Shown piece by piece: positions 1 to 11,136 of a stretch of DNA of 64,000 nt (positions are counted from its first letter, which is position 1; the number at the start of each line of letters is the position of its first letter). A model generated the notes under the pieces. It saw only the letters and a program-made list of their open reading frames with translations, was not told the origin of the DNA and did not search any database. Source of the stretch: Auanema rhodensis (lineage: Eukaryota; Nematoda; Chromadorea; Rhabditida; Rhabditidae); assembly GCA_964057225.1 (NCBI GenBank), contig OZ059897.1:6572001-6636000 (forward strand), in the 5' to 3' direction. The position numbers and the translations under genes were made by a program.

Positions 1-373
1 CCAAATGCGATTATTTGTCGGACGCTAAGAGGCAGATTGAAAAGGTTATCTATAGGTCCTTTAATTAGCGGCAAACTGTTAGAATTTTAGGCGTTTCTCC
101 GTGAAATAAACGACGTTAAAGAACATAACAGTTTATTGAGAACTGAAAAAATAGCCTTGGAGCAAATGGTCATGGCCTTAGAACAGGTTTGCTTTCATCT
201 TTAAGGTTTGAGTTCCAAAATGCCAGTTTAGCGGCTGGATGAATTATTACAAATATCTGCTCGTAGAGCTGACACTTCAGCACTTTCCAGAGGTAGGCAA
301 GGCTTCAATAATTTGTTTTCATATTTCGTTTTCAGCGGATACACGCTCTGAAGTTCACGGTTTAGATGATTGA
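1..373 (+). CDS. C-terminal exons of a coiled-coil protein (5' end outside window)
   Basis: Four exons join in frame: 1-44 (open from base 3), 91-186, 232-292 and 336-373, ending in TGA at 371-373. Introns begin GT and end in TTTTAG, GTTTAG and TTTCAG, with phases that agree. The encoded tail starts with a short Cys-Asp-Tyr segment. It continues with a strongly heptad-like stretch rich in Leu, Glu and Lys (for example the run RTEKIALEQMVMALEQ over 151-186), then an Arg/Ser/Asp-rich end closing GLDD. This fits the end of a cytoskeletal or trafficking coiled-coil protein, but no family can be named from about 78 residues. The introns are only 38-46 nt, the usual size in this window. The splicing is inferred by eye; the reading frame and coil pattern are seen directly. 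Confidence 0.6.
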
Positions 374-1289
374 CTCATTTTCATAACGCAGTTTGAACGT
401 TGTTTGATTTTTTATTTTTTTGTTGGTGTTTGTGGCTAAGCCACTCTCTCACGGGTACTTCTTAACGTATTAATCTCAAAAAATTAGTCTAGCAGATCTC
501 GGTTTTCATAATTTATTCTTATCGGTTCATAGATCAACTTTTTGTGGATACTTTAGTATTTAGTTGATCATCTTGAATTTGCCGTCCTTTGTGTCATTCT
601 GTTTATAAGCATCACTTCACGCTTCACGAATATTCAAATTACTGTCCTGAATCATCTTAATGATTATTACAATGTTTATCGAATTCTATTCAGATACATT
701 TATTTCAGTTTAATTCTTTTGGTTAGCCAGTAATAGTGGCAAATAATAATATTTGTATGTGTATATTTGTAACAAATGATAAATATTTTAGACTGTTTGA
801 TTCTGTTTTGCTGTTCCAAAATTTAGGCTTTGATCATGTTTTCATTATTCTGCTTTTAATTATTTCCTGAAGCATTCAAGCTTCTCATTACCGTAGTAAA
901 GTTGCAGCTTTACAAAGTAAGTAATATGAGCTTTTAAGAGTTTTTAATCCGTATAAGTCGAAGATTTCTGCCTTTTTAAAGCGAATTTTCTGAGTTAATT
1001 CTAGCCTATATATTATACATGTATTTTTAGTTTCTTGATGTTTGTCTATTTCGAAGCCTGAATACCCTGATTACTTGTAAAATTGGCATCAAAAACTTTA
1101 TTATTCAATGATGTTTCAGCCACAGGCTTTAGAAGAGCTATACATGGTTAGCTGACTTCAAAAATCAAAATTTCATCAATTCACGCCTTTATAACTTTTC
1201 CATTGCCCTTGTATAACAGTATTTCAATGAATTATATATCGGAATGGCGATGTTATTCAGCAAACCTGTCATAAGCTGGCTTCCGATAA
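374..1289. other. intergenic, no gene seen
   Basis: AT-rich sequence between the coiled-coil gene end and a decayed minus-strand frame. I see no supported gene, RNA or repeat here. Confidence 0.5.
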
Positions 1290-2230
1290 GCATTAATGCT
1301 CTGCGTATTCTTGCAAAATAATACTAGATTTATCTGCTTCATCTTGAGTGTTGCTAAATTTCTGTAACATTTTAAGTTTTTTCTCCAATTGTTGGACTTT
1401 GCGGCTCCTGAAGCCAAGGCAATTTTCCAAGCGCTCAATTATGCTTTCGTTGCTAATCAAGATTGCATCCGGTATTCTATATGAATTCTACGTATTGTAT
1501 TCCAAAATTAGCTAGTCTCATTCTTGTCTTTCGGCTTGCTCAGATATAATATATACTTTCATATTCAATTAATTTACGGATTGGGAGAAACTACGTAGAG
1601 ACTCAGCGTCATCCAATTTTTCTGTTAATAATTGTCTTTTTTTAGTTTGAATACATTCAACAAATCATAAAGTTTTGCAACTTTGACTGGAATTCTATCC
1701 TCTCAAGTTTCTCAAAAAAATTCATTTAGTATTCTATATAGCAGTCATTCTTGATCGTAGTTCTTAGCTCCATCACTCCCTCGCACTCTGTCACGGTATG
1801 GTTAAATCTGTCACCATAAGCTAAATTTATGTTTCATTTCAAATTTAAACTTATCCAAATCTAAAAATTCCGAATGTGAGCTTATTTGAGCTCATCAAAG
1901 TACTGAAGTCATACCCTGATCATCAAGCAAACTAGTCAGTTTCTATTTCTCCATAATTCATCTTATGCATTTTTCTTCCTTAAACAATCCACATTTGATC
2001 AAGTAGAGTTTGTTATTTTGTAGAAAAAACTCATGACGTTGGCAACTTGTCCTTTATCTAATTTTGAAATTTCAAAAATGATTGACGCTTTGACGCTTTC
2101 GAAGAATATTATATATACTTTATATAACTCGAAGTTTATTCCACATAAATCTGGGAAAACATTTTAGTTCTCTGTCGCCGACCTTGCCATAGTAAATAAA
2201 ATCCGCAAAGCTGATCTTAGCCATCTAAGG
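1290..2230 (-). pseudogene. Probable coiled-coil gene relic
   Basis: Read on the minus strand, several neighbouring stretches look like coiled-coil protein but are broken by stops and frame changes. One stretch near 1435-1290 contains KVQQLEKKLKMLQKF and ends in a stop. One near 1650-1580 contains TEKLDDAESLRSFSQS. One near 1720-1680 contains EKLERIEFQSKLQNF. Further open pieces lie at 1840-1760 and 2100-2010. No set of splice sites I can find joins them into one open frame. I read this as a decayed rod or coiled-coil gene converging on the intact plus-strand gene at 1-373. Chance open frames in AT-rich DNA remain possible. Confidence 0.3.
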
Positions 2231-2254
2231 TGAGTAAGATTAAAAAGCAAAAAT

Positions 2255-2289
2255 TATATATATATATATACATGTATGTATATATATAA
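2255..2289. repeat. (TA)n tract
   Basis: Imperfect TA dinucleotide repeat interrupted by a CATGTATG segment. Confidence 0.8.
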
Positions 2290-2775
2290 TTTTATCTCAT
2301 AATGTTTTCTTCCTTTTCATTGTAATTATACTAATTCTAAATAACATCTTCTTAGTCTTCTAGAAATAGTAACAAGTTATTTCTGGTATTTTCACCATAA
2401 TGTCATGACGAACATTGACAAACTTTTTTGTTGTAGAAGGCTTTGTGTATGAAGTACAAGGTGACGCATCCGTCTTTGTACTGTTTTTTTTTGCTTTTGG
2501 TACCTGAAGTCAATTTCATTGTTATATAGGTTTTGAAATTTTTTTCGTAAATTATTCTGAATCTATTCCAAATAAGGATATTATCTATCTGAAAATAGAA
2601 ACAATTGTCCTAGATTCATCCAATGTAAACAAAAAAAAAGCAGTTTTCAACCTGAACGCATGAATTTTGTTCCAAGAATCGGAAAAAAAATTTTGAACAA
2701 TAATGTTGGATAAATCGTGCTTTGAAAAATGAAAATAACTATATTTTTCAAATAATCTATCTTTCAGCTTTAATC

Positions 2776-3222
2776 ATGACTTGGATGCTTCAACAACTTT
2801 TCTTGGTTGGATTATTATGCGTTCTGTACATTCAATGCGCTCCTATTTATTCACGCGAACCAGTATTCCAAAACGAGCTGGCTCCATCACTTGTCCTCGA
2901 TCGCATCAATGATTTGCGTGATTCGATCGAAAAGCTGCAACAGATGAATAGCCGTGTACGGTGTCAGATCAAAGGTATGTCTGATCAAATTTCCATTACG
3001 GTATAATAAGCTGCTGACTCACTGGACAAATTCTTTCATACTGTTACTAAGATCATTAATGACCTTGAATATCTTATCATTTTCCTAGCTGCTTACCTAT
3101 TTTCAGAGCTGGAAAATGCTGGAGTGCGCGCAAAACGTGATGTGGGCCCAGCGCAACGACTAAACGACATTATTGACGTCTTGCGATTCTCTCATATGCC
3201 TGATAAGAACAGTGACTGCTAA
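2776..3222 (+). CDS. Small secreted protein, candidate prepropeptide
   Basis: Two exons, 2776-2974 and 3107-3222, with GTATGT donor and TTTCAG acceptor give 104 residues. The ATG at 2776 lies 9 bases after a TTTCAG acceptor, which fits a trans-spliced leader. Residues 1-23 are hydrophobic and end ...IQCA, a convincing signal peptide. The middle (residues about 30-60) is heptad-like with Leu, Ile and Asp and holds one Cys. Near residue 76 a Lys-Arg pair is followed by a segment starting DVGPAQRLNDIIDVLRF and ending in Cys, so prohormone-type cleavage could release a 28-residue peptide. I do not recognise the family. An AATAAA signal follows 148 bases after the stop. Alternatives are a small secreted structural or excretory protein. 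The gene is well supported; the peptide-hormone reading is inference. Confidence 0.75.
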
Positions 3223-3369
3223 TCGGTCGACCAGAAGGACAAAAAATGACAATAGGAGACCAAGATGCCGATTATAAGAAGATATAAGAAGAGAAAGATT
3301 GTAGTCAAGACACACATGTTCGTAGTTGCTATGCAATTGATATGAATATAACTTTCACAATTGGCACCC

Positions 3370-3375
3370 AATAAA
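3370..3375 (+). terminator. Polyadenylation signal of the secreted-peptide gene
   Basis: AATAAA downstream of the stop at 3222, the nematode consensus. Confidence 0.6.
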
Positions 3376-4746
3376 ATGTTAAAACTGAACTTTGTAAATT
3401 TGTATTTTGTTTTGAAAGCAAATTGTCTGTGCGCTAAAGCAAAAAAATATTATGGGTGACGTTTAAAAAAACAAATAGATAGGAAACGTTATTCCGGGCA
3501 GATTTACAGCCGCTCACCAATTCCGGAAAAAAAAATGAAAAAAAAAAAAACTTTTCTTTCTGGTGAGCATTAAGAAAAAAACCACATAACCACAATTTCA
3601 AACGCCAAACTTGAACAACATTGAATTAACAGTTCAAATGAAAAGAACGGAGAAAACAATATATACAATGATTACCACTACACTTTACTAGTGTCCTCTC
3701 TCTTTCTCTCTCCCCCCTCTCTCTATTTTCCCTCTTTCGATTTCTCCCTTTTCTATCTTTTATTCGTTTTTAGCGACACGTGTCGAGTTCCTTATGACTT
3801 CGCTTTCAAAACTCTGACTCTCTTATTTTTTCTTATTTGTTAGCATTAAATTTCTCTAATTTGCCCTTCTCATTATATACTTATTCATTATTATACATAT
3901 CGCGAACAAAAAATATGATAGGTTGTAAAGATTTTCTTTGTCCTATCTAAATTTTGTAATAAAATGGATAGATTGTATTTCAAGCGAAATACCAGAGAAA
4001 CAAGAGAACTCAAGTAAATGCAGACAATCTGCTTTTGTTCGCTATTGGCTCTAATGACAGATCTCTTCATCTCGGTTTTGAAACACGTTTTAGATATGGT
4101 CATATCTGGCTAATGAGAGAAATAGCATATTTCATCCACCACTAACACATATGACGGTTGTCTTATAATAGATATATAATGTAGGCGATAGAGCCATTCG
4201 TTATCAACTGTACGACGACGTTTTGCGGACATCTCGGCACTAACGTATTTCTGAAATATTTTCTTACAAAAATTAATTCTTAAAATTCACCTTTTATTTT
4301 TATTTTTATATTTTGTTCAGTATTTTGAATTATGAAGGCTTTCTCGCCTTAATGTTTCTATTTTCTAATTATTCAAAGCATTTATGGCGCAGAAATTTCC
4401 TTCAGGTAAAGTTGTTCATTTTTAACATAACGGGAAAGTCGTTTTTAATTGAAGCCTAAAAACAAAATGCTTTTGAATGTTTATCTTTCTCATAAAAGTG
4501 GTTGCTACTATATGAACTTATTTATTATGACTACCTTTTATGACACATATTTCTATTTTAATTATGTCGATCCTATCCGATTACGATTATATTTTGTGTT
4601 CGTAAATCGTTTATCTATTTATTATAATGTACTTCAATATTGTGCCAAACCTGCGTAATATGGGTGACCCATCCACATCTTCATTTCCATCTTCTCTCAG
4701 ATTTAGTTTATGATATTTCCATATTATATTATATGAAGGATAGTTT
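3376..4746. other. Intergenic, pyrimidine tract, no gene
   Basis: AT-rich DNA with a CT-rich polypyrimidine stretch at about 3690-3760. Open frames here are short and compositionally poor, and no splice-supported exon was found. Confidence 0.5.
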
Positions 4747-5097
4747 CTAGCATGCAACATGGATGTATGCTATCGACCCAATGGTCATGAGAGAATACGG
4801 TCCAGCCTTGAACTTACCTAGTCCCGATCATCCTAATAAATGGCTATTTTTTTGATCAGATATGGAAATCTCCGCCTCGCTTGTTGCTAGAGTAGTCGGC
4901 ACAATGTCTGAAACATTCTGTATGAATATAAGGTCTTCTTGTTCCATAGTTGTGACGCTGTCTCTGATCTGACGATCGCCTTGATTCATAGATAACAATT
5001 ATATTCCCTACTGGGCCTTGAAACTATGCTGCACATTCTCAATTATACTGTTTTGATCATATAAGTCTTGAGATTATTGGTTTTCGTCCATTTTCAT
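4747..5097 (-). pseudogene. Relic of a small gene, frame broken by stops
   Basis: On the minus strand one frame runs for 117 codons from an ATG at 5097 to a stop at 4747, interrupted by only four internal stops. The ATG follows a good TTTCAG acceptor by two bases. The segment from 4989 to 4828 is fully open for 53 codons, with mixed protein-like composition (it begins MNQGDRQIRDSVTTMEQED). The same frame resumes after a TGA and ends near the pieces GKFKAGPYSLMTIGS. Base composition is less AT-rich than the surroundings. A GC-box-like stretch lies about 100 bases upstream. I take this as a recently broken gene; the 53-codon part could still be a live micro-gene. No family recognised. Confidence 0.35.
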
Positions 5098-5189
5098 TTC
5101 TGAAAGAAATTGAAGATCATGATTAGCAAGACGACTGGTTCAGTTTCAGTCGCATTCATTGACAAATAGAATAATCATCTCGTTAGTTT

Positions 5190-5235
5190 TTCTGCAGTCC
5201 CCCCTCTCCCCCACCTGCCGTAGCTCCGCCTATTT
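5190..5235. promoter_or_regulatory. C-rich / GC-box-like promoter patch
   Basis: A C-rich run followed by CTCCGCC in otherwise AT-rich DNA, about 100-140 bases upstream of the relic start at 5097 on the minus strand. Similar CTCCGCC patches lie near other genes in the window. Confidence 0.3.
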
Positions 5236-5492
5236 TGCCGAAACGTGCACAGTTCCTGGTACCAGCTAGCGATTTCCCAGGGTCAAGCTTATCGTGGGAC
5301 AATTATGTGTATTTAAAAAAATATTGTCATTGCTATTTAATGTTTTAATTTTATAATTTGTCAAAAGTCTGACTAATATGAAAAAAATATTATTCCTTTT
5401 TTCATGTATTATCCAAAAGTCAAAGTCTACAAAATAGAGATTGCATTTTTCTACATAGGGCATGCGAAAATTACTGATTTTAATAAGGTTTA

Positions 5493-5542
5493 TGAAATAA
5501 CATTACATAGAAATAACATTACATAGGAACAACATTACATAT
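5493..5542. repeat. Tandem repeat, about 16-17 bp x 3
   Basis: Three near-identical units of the form AAATAACATTACATAG follow one another, with a few substitutions in the third. Confidence 0.8.
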
Positions 5543-5559
5543 GAAATTTTATTTGAAAA

Positions 5560-5838
5560 ATGTCAAATTTCATATTATATTTAATTTTTTTGATTTTTGC
5601 TTTTAATTTTCCTATGTATGATCCTAGAAATTACCTAAGATCGAGTTCTCGCTGCGAACTATGCGCACTTCGGCAACATGGGCGGAACTGTCAGTGTAGG
5701 GGAGAAAACTACAGAAGAGCCATCTCATTTTTCAAACTTTTTCTCACCTTGAGACTGTCCTTCCTGTTTTTTTTGTTCAGTATAGTCAATTTTCTTCTAC
5801 TTCTGACTTTTTGCATGTTTCTTTTCTCATATTTTTAA
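5560..5838 (+). CDS. Candidate small Cys-rich protein
   Basis: A 92-codon open frame starts with a hydrophobic stretch (MSNFILYLIFLIFAFNFP) that resembles a signal peptide. A basic Cys-rich core follows with spacing C-x2-C-x8-C-x-C around residues 32-46, then a second hydrophobic stretch of Phe and Leu. Only the core is GC-richer than the neighbourhood; the hydrophobic ends are what AT-rich DNA gives by chance. No intron or homologue is recognised. It may be a chance frame, or the core may be one exon. Confidence 0.25.
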   Translation: MSNFILYLIFLIFAFNFPMYDPRNYLRSSSRCELCALRQHGRNCQCRGENYRRAISFFKLFLTLRLSFLFFLFSIVNFLLLLTFCMFLFSYF

Positions 5839-6988
5839 AAATGATAGCATTATCGTTATTCAAAGCTTACATACGTTCCCGCCGAAAATATGCAAATTTC
5901 ATAGGCACTGTAATTTGCATACCAAAGAGGCACTGTAACATTTTACATGAATTGCATAGTTTAACCACTACAGTGAGGATAATGAATAGGTAAAGATACT
6001 CTTGTTCAGTATTTGTATTCATATATCAACTCGATTTAATCGTATTCCTGCATCCCAATTAGCTATATATATTGATTCGCTTTTATTGGAATAAGTTTCT
6101 CTAGTTCACCGTTTATTCTTATTAGCCTAAACTGAACATGAAAATTGTATATGTTGAAGGCAGGTGCTTAAATAGCTGAGAGTTATCTTTTTTATCTCTC
6201 ATCATTTCTCTTCCACACCTCTGTATCTCTTTTTTCTTTTCCTCTCTGACAAGCACATATATTTGTTAGAAAATCGTTGGATAAGAGGACATACTAGAAG
6301 TAACACATACGCAACTGCTCCTCAAGATTTTTATCAAAGATCGATTCAGGTTTTTGATTATTCACTGAATATTTCGCAATATATCTCTGTTTATTGCTTA
6401 AAATAACATTTTTTTGTCTCATACATGCAGCTACGAGTTATAATTATTTATGTGATAATTTTAATCTTTTTGTTTACAATTTCTACAGAGTCTAAATGAA
6501 TTTTTGCTTCACTTTGGGCTCGTTTAGTGTATTTGTTCTTTGTCTCGCGGCACAGCAAGTCTTTTCCCTTTCTATCTTTCATCACATTTCAATACACGGG
6601 GCGGGTCCTGGGCTACCAGCGAATATTTGATTAGACCTGGAAGTGAGGTTATCCTTTGATTCTTTTATTTTTGATTTGTTTCTTCTTTTTGACGAATTAT
6701 GATTATGAACCATCTGTTTGTGCTAGCTTTTTTTCTTTGTCAAAGATATCTACCGTTCGATATCTTTTATCGAGTCACTCGTCATTCCAAAGATTATCAT
6801 ACATAGTTTATATTTACAGACTGACGAGCATATCCTTATCATGAGTTGAATATAGATTACTTCAAGACGGGTTTGACTTTCATTCATCATTCGTTGTAAG
6901 TGTTTTTTTATGTTTTAAAATATTGTTTTTCTTTAGAGTGGCATATCATTAATACCTATATTTTTATTTTTACTCCAGTTCTTTCATT
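5839..6988. other. Intergenic upstream of the ING-like gene
   Basis: AT-rich. No gene seen. Contains the unassigned 5' region of the downstream ING-family gene. Confidence 0.5.
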
Positions 6989-9525
6989 ATGCAGTATTTG
7001 GAAGATATTATTGAATGTAAGTTCATAAGCTAAAAATCATCTTCTATTTTTTTTTAGTAATCGAAGATCTACCATGTGAAATCGAACGTAGATTTGATCA
7101 AATCCGTCGATGGGATACAGAAGTCGAAAGTGAGCTTTTTTTCCGCTTTTTTTTTCATTTTTAACGAATTTTGACATGACGTTATGCAGTGTTAAGTGTC
7201 TGATTGTTCGTTTGGCGTCAGCTGAACATCAATGGACTTTTTAACAGCCAGCTGTCTTATATCAAACAAAATTTCTTTGATAATTTTCTAAACATGCGGG
7301 AAATCATGATTTATGACTCATGTTGTTTCAGAGTTAAGAGTTGAAGGAAGAGAATTGCAAAAACGTATTTTTGAAGAACATAAAACAATGGATATCAAAG
7401 AAAAAACTAAGCTATCCTTAGAACTGGCAGAAGTAAATATGAGACCATCCTATGCTCTTCATAGTAAGCTTTTTTCAGAAACATCGAGCTGTTCGCGATA
7501 TTACTGAAAAAAAGTTGGAGCTGGCTGCTCGTTCTGAGCGACTGATGGCAGCTATTGCTGACAAGGTATCAGGATGAATTTCTATGAAGATATTTTTTGT
7601 TAAATTTGATTTAGGTTCAAGAAAGTGCTTATCATTGTAAAATTGAACTTGAAGTAGATAACCCAGGTTGTACACAACTTATAGAACAAAGTAACAGATT
7701 CACTGTTTTTTTTCTTTTATTATTTGCATTTTAGATTTCTGTCAATCGCTCGGATTAAGACCAAGTTCTACACATTTAACAGATTGCACAATGGAGTTTG
7801 AACCATTAGATCGAATCAATGCCCATTCTTTATCTGACGATATACAAGTACAAAATCGCGATGTTCTCAGTAAGTTTTTTCTTATTGTTTTATTGTTTTT
7901 TAATCTTATAAATGTGAGAATTTCTTCCTATTTTGTGCTTTCCATGGAAGAATTCTCTGGCGTATAGAACGGGTTTTTCATTACTATCTATCCTGATCGC
8001 AGATGTTTTGGTTGTTCTTTTGATACCTTCGATTTCTCTATTTTTCTACTTTTGGCATATGCGAAATCTTTGTTTAATTGTTTCATTTTCACTATTAGTT
8101 AGTTGCATTTTGTATGAGAAAAAAAACAAAAGTTGACCTCTGCTCTTCCCAGTTTGAAAAGATATATGTGCTAAAGACAAAGAATCTCAGAGACCTTTAG
8201 TGCTAGTGTACTATCTATGGATAGTATGACTGGTTTTTAGTTTCTGACACCGCGACTCTAATCGAATAAATACTATTTTACTGATGAGGGACTAATGTAT
8301 CACGTTTATAGAAGAACGAACCAATAAAGGAAAAGGAGATCATAATGTTGTACCCTCTTCCTCTCCCGGGCCCAACTTCGGAAAGAAATATAAGGTAGGA
8401 TGAGAAACACATTTCAATCTCATACTTCATAAATTTTTAGAAGCGGAAAGATCCTCTCAATCCCGCCCCAATGTCTGCTTATATGAGAAAAAAATTGGAA
8501 AAAAATCGAGAAAAACAAAAATTGCAAGAGACTCATGCTAGGAGAGATCAAGAAAGGAAACGAAACAATTCCGTATCAGTTCCCCAACTACGTATGTTTC
8601 CATTGATAATAGTTTTTCTCATTAATGGTTTTTTATAGATAACCCTTTACCTCAACCTTCTTCGCGTGCTGATTCGTCACTTGAGGGAGCAGCTACTCCT
8701 AACTGTGATATTGATGATCTGTCATGGGCTGGGGGATTGGCTGGTTTGAATTGAGATTCAACGAAAATTTTATTTAATTCATTTAGATATTTTGGGATCT
8801 GACGACGATTTTGATCCAGATGAGGTTTTAGGATTATTCCCTTCTATGTTACCCTCCCCTCCTCGAGAAATCATGGAATCTTTGAAAGAAGATTTTACTT
8901 TTGATGACGATATTACCATGAGCACACCAAGCTCTCCATCTTCGCGTCCTTCAAGTTCATTAGTGCCTAATCATTCAAAATACAAAGAAGAACGAACAAG
9001 ACATGATTCGGTAACTTTAATACAAACTCATATTGTGTTCATTCATATGTTATTATTACAGGTCTCTCAGCTTGGAGATTTTGGCAGTGAAAAAAAACGA
9101 AAGAATATAATGTTTAGTAGTGTTAGTGACACCAGTATGCATGGACGGCCCCGAAAGTAAGTATTTATCCATAAGCATCCTCACCTAGTTTTTGTCTCCC
9201 AGGCTGACTGATCGAGCTGTAGAGCTACTTCAGTTAGGAAGAGAAAAGCTAAGAAAGAAGGAGGATGATGAAGATAGATGGTGTATTTGTGGCGATGTAT
9301 GATAGAGTTTTATTTAATTTCTCATGTTTTTTATTTCAGATCTCGAGCGGCGAGATGATTCAATGTGAAGCTCCTGAGGTTGTTTTCATAATCTATCAAA
9401 TTTTGATAATCTGCTGTTTTCAGTGTCCTATTGGATGGTTTCACTTCGAATGCTTAGGTCTTACTTGTGCTCCACCGGGTACTTGGTACTGTCCAAATTG
9501 TACCAAACTCTTAAACGAGCAGTAA
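6989..9525 (+). CDS. ING-family PHD-finger protein (second copy, ING3-like)
   Basis: At least a dozen short exons join in frame from the ATG at 6989 to TAA at 9523-9525. The N-terminus MQYLEDIIELIEDLP matches the ING N-terminal domain (human ING3 begins MLYLEDYLEMIEQLP). Further helices end in ELEVDNPG, the counterpart of ELEADNAG in ING3. A long acidic, Ser/Pro-rich linker follows (about 8640-9000), then HGRPRK. The C-terminal PHD finger runs from WCICGD, with the expected C-x-C, C-x4-C, H-x2-C and C-x2-C ligands ending WYCPNC. ING proteins read H3K4me3 as subunits of histone acetyltransferase or deacetylase complexes in the nucleus. The aromatic cage positions are W and W; the usual SYGEM is SSGEM and the usual CDN is CEA. 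A second ING3-type gene lies at 15463-17247 on the other strand. Confidence 0.88.
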
Positions 9526-11136
9526 TATTTAGTCAAATTTAGCCTACAGAATTTTATCATTTTTCGTTCATGTTGTGTTACTGTCGGGTTATTATATTCT
9601 AGATTCTCGAGTCTTAAGCTTTTTTTTTAAAACTTCCTTTTGCCTTATTTTCTGGCAGTTTTTAATGTCCTTCAGTTAAATTTCATATATCATACTAGTA
9701 TTTCTTCAACAAGATGCGTGTTATGCTCGGATCTCAATTTGTGTGATTAACTTGCGTCATCCTCCATATTGACTTCATTTGCCGAAGATGGAAAAAATAA
9801 TATTCATTTAGATTTCACGCTAGTCTGTTAAGTCCCATTAGTTATATAATAATTGATGAATAAGTCGTGCTCATCTCAGAAAATACCTAAAGATATATAT
9901 CACAGGGTTTCTCTTACTAGTGCTATTCTCTTTGCTTTATCGTTTATTATATATATTTTTTTTGTAGTTGAGAAACATTCCTGTTACATTCATTTTTGTT
10001 AGCTATATATATATATATACATTTCTATTCTTATCCAATTGTTTGGTCATTCTAGACCTCAAATTCTATTTCTTCATATCAGGTATTGAACAATTCTATT
10101 TCTTCCATATCAGGTGTTGAACAACATGACTACTTTTTTATCCGTTAATTTTGCTTGCGACTTGTTTTGTTCATTACCGACAAGATTTTATAAAGAAGTT
10201 AATTAACCATATTTTTTTTATCAAATGAGGTGTAAAATCGCTACATTATTACTGTTTTATCAAGGGAACGAGCGAAAAATGCACTTTATGTAGCTATTAT
10301 ATTTGAAAGTATAATCGATAAGGATGATTTAAATGATTATTTACAAGCACCAGACTGAATTTTTCGGATAAAAAAATAAAAACTTCGTGGTTATTCTTCA
10401 TTGAAATTATGTATAATGTATACAATATTTTGAGAACTACCCACACTCAATGTAGTGGTTGGTGAGAAGTGAGAAGAGAGAATATGTGTTAGAGGGGCAG
10501 ACACGTAGGCACATATATATTGCCCGGCTAGAGAAGCAGACTCGGCTATGCCTCCCGATCAGATGATGACATTAGCCCAACTTATGGTCCCAGGTCATAA
10601 TATTTCTAGGTGTATGTGTTAGAGAAATGATTTTTAAAATTATAATAATATTTGAAATACATTGCTAAGATTAGTTTCACAATTTTTTAATTTTAAATCG
10701 ATATTATTGCACGTAGAATAATTATATGAGCGGTTAATTCCTAATACTCTTCATAAAATTACGAGTCATACTGCATTTCTCTTTGCATTTTATATTTTGA
10801 GAGGTAATAGCATTAATACTTGCTTCTTAGTTTAGTAGTACAGTTTATATTACCGGCTTCCGTGCTATTGATTGCAACCCTGTGCATATTTTTATCAGCA
10901 TTTTGTCCTATTGTCTTTTACTCGTACCTCTAGGGTATTATAGGGCAGTAACTAGCCATAAGGAACTAGGCTGTCTATTCATAATAACGATTTAATCATA
11001 ATAATAGTATAATTTCGTTTAGTTCTTTATTTTCCGTGTAACCAATGTTTTCTTTTACCTTGTCTTACTTCTGTTAATCTCTCATTAATGTGCTCCATCG
11101 ATTTTATGAGTATAATTCTATATATCTAGAAAGAGA
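9526..11136. other. Intergenic between ING-like gene and FAF1 gene
   Basis: AT-rich with short (TA)n runs near 9950 and 10010 and a tandem duplication at 10063-10124. A GC-richer patch at about 10530-10600 reads partly open on both strands but I cannot support a gene. Confidence 0.5.
10063..10124. repeat. Tandem duplication of about 31 bp
   Basis: Two adjacent copies of a 31-32 bp unit beginning ATTCTATTTCTTC and ending TTGAACAA, differing by one inserted base and one substitution. Confidence 0.85.
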
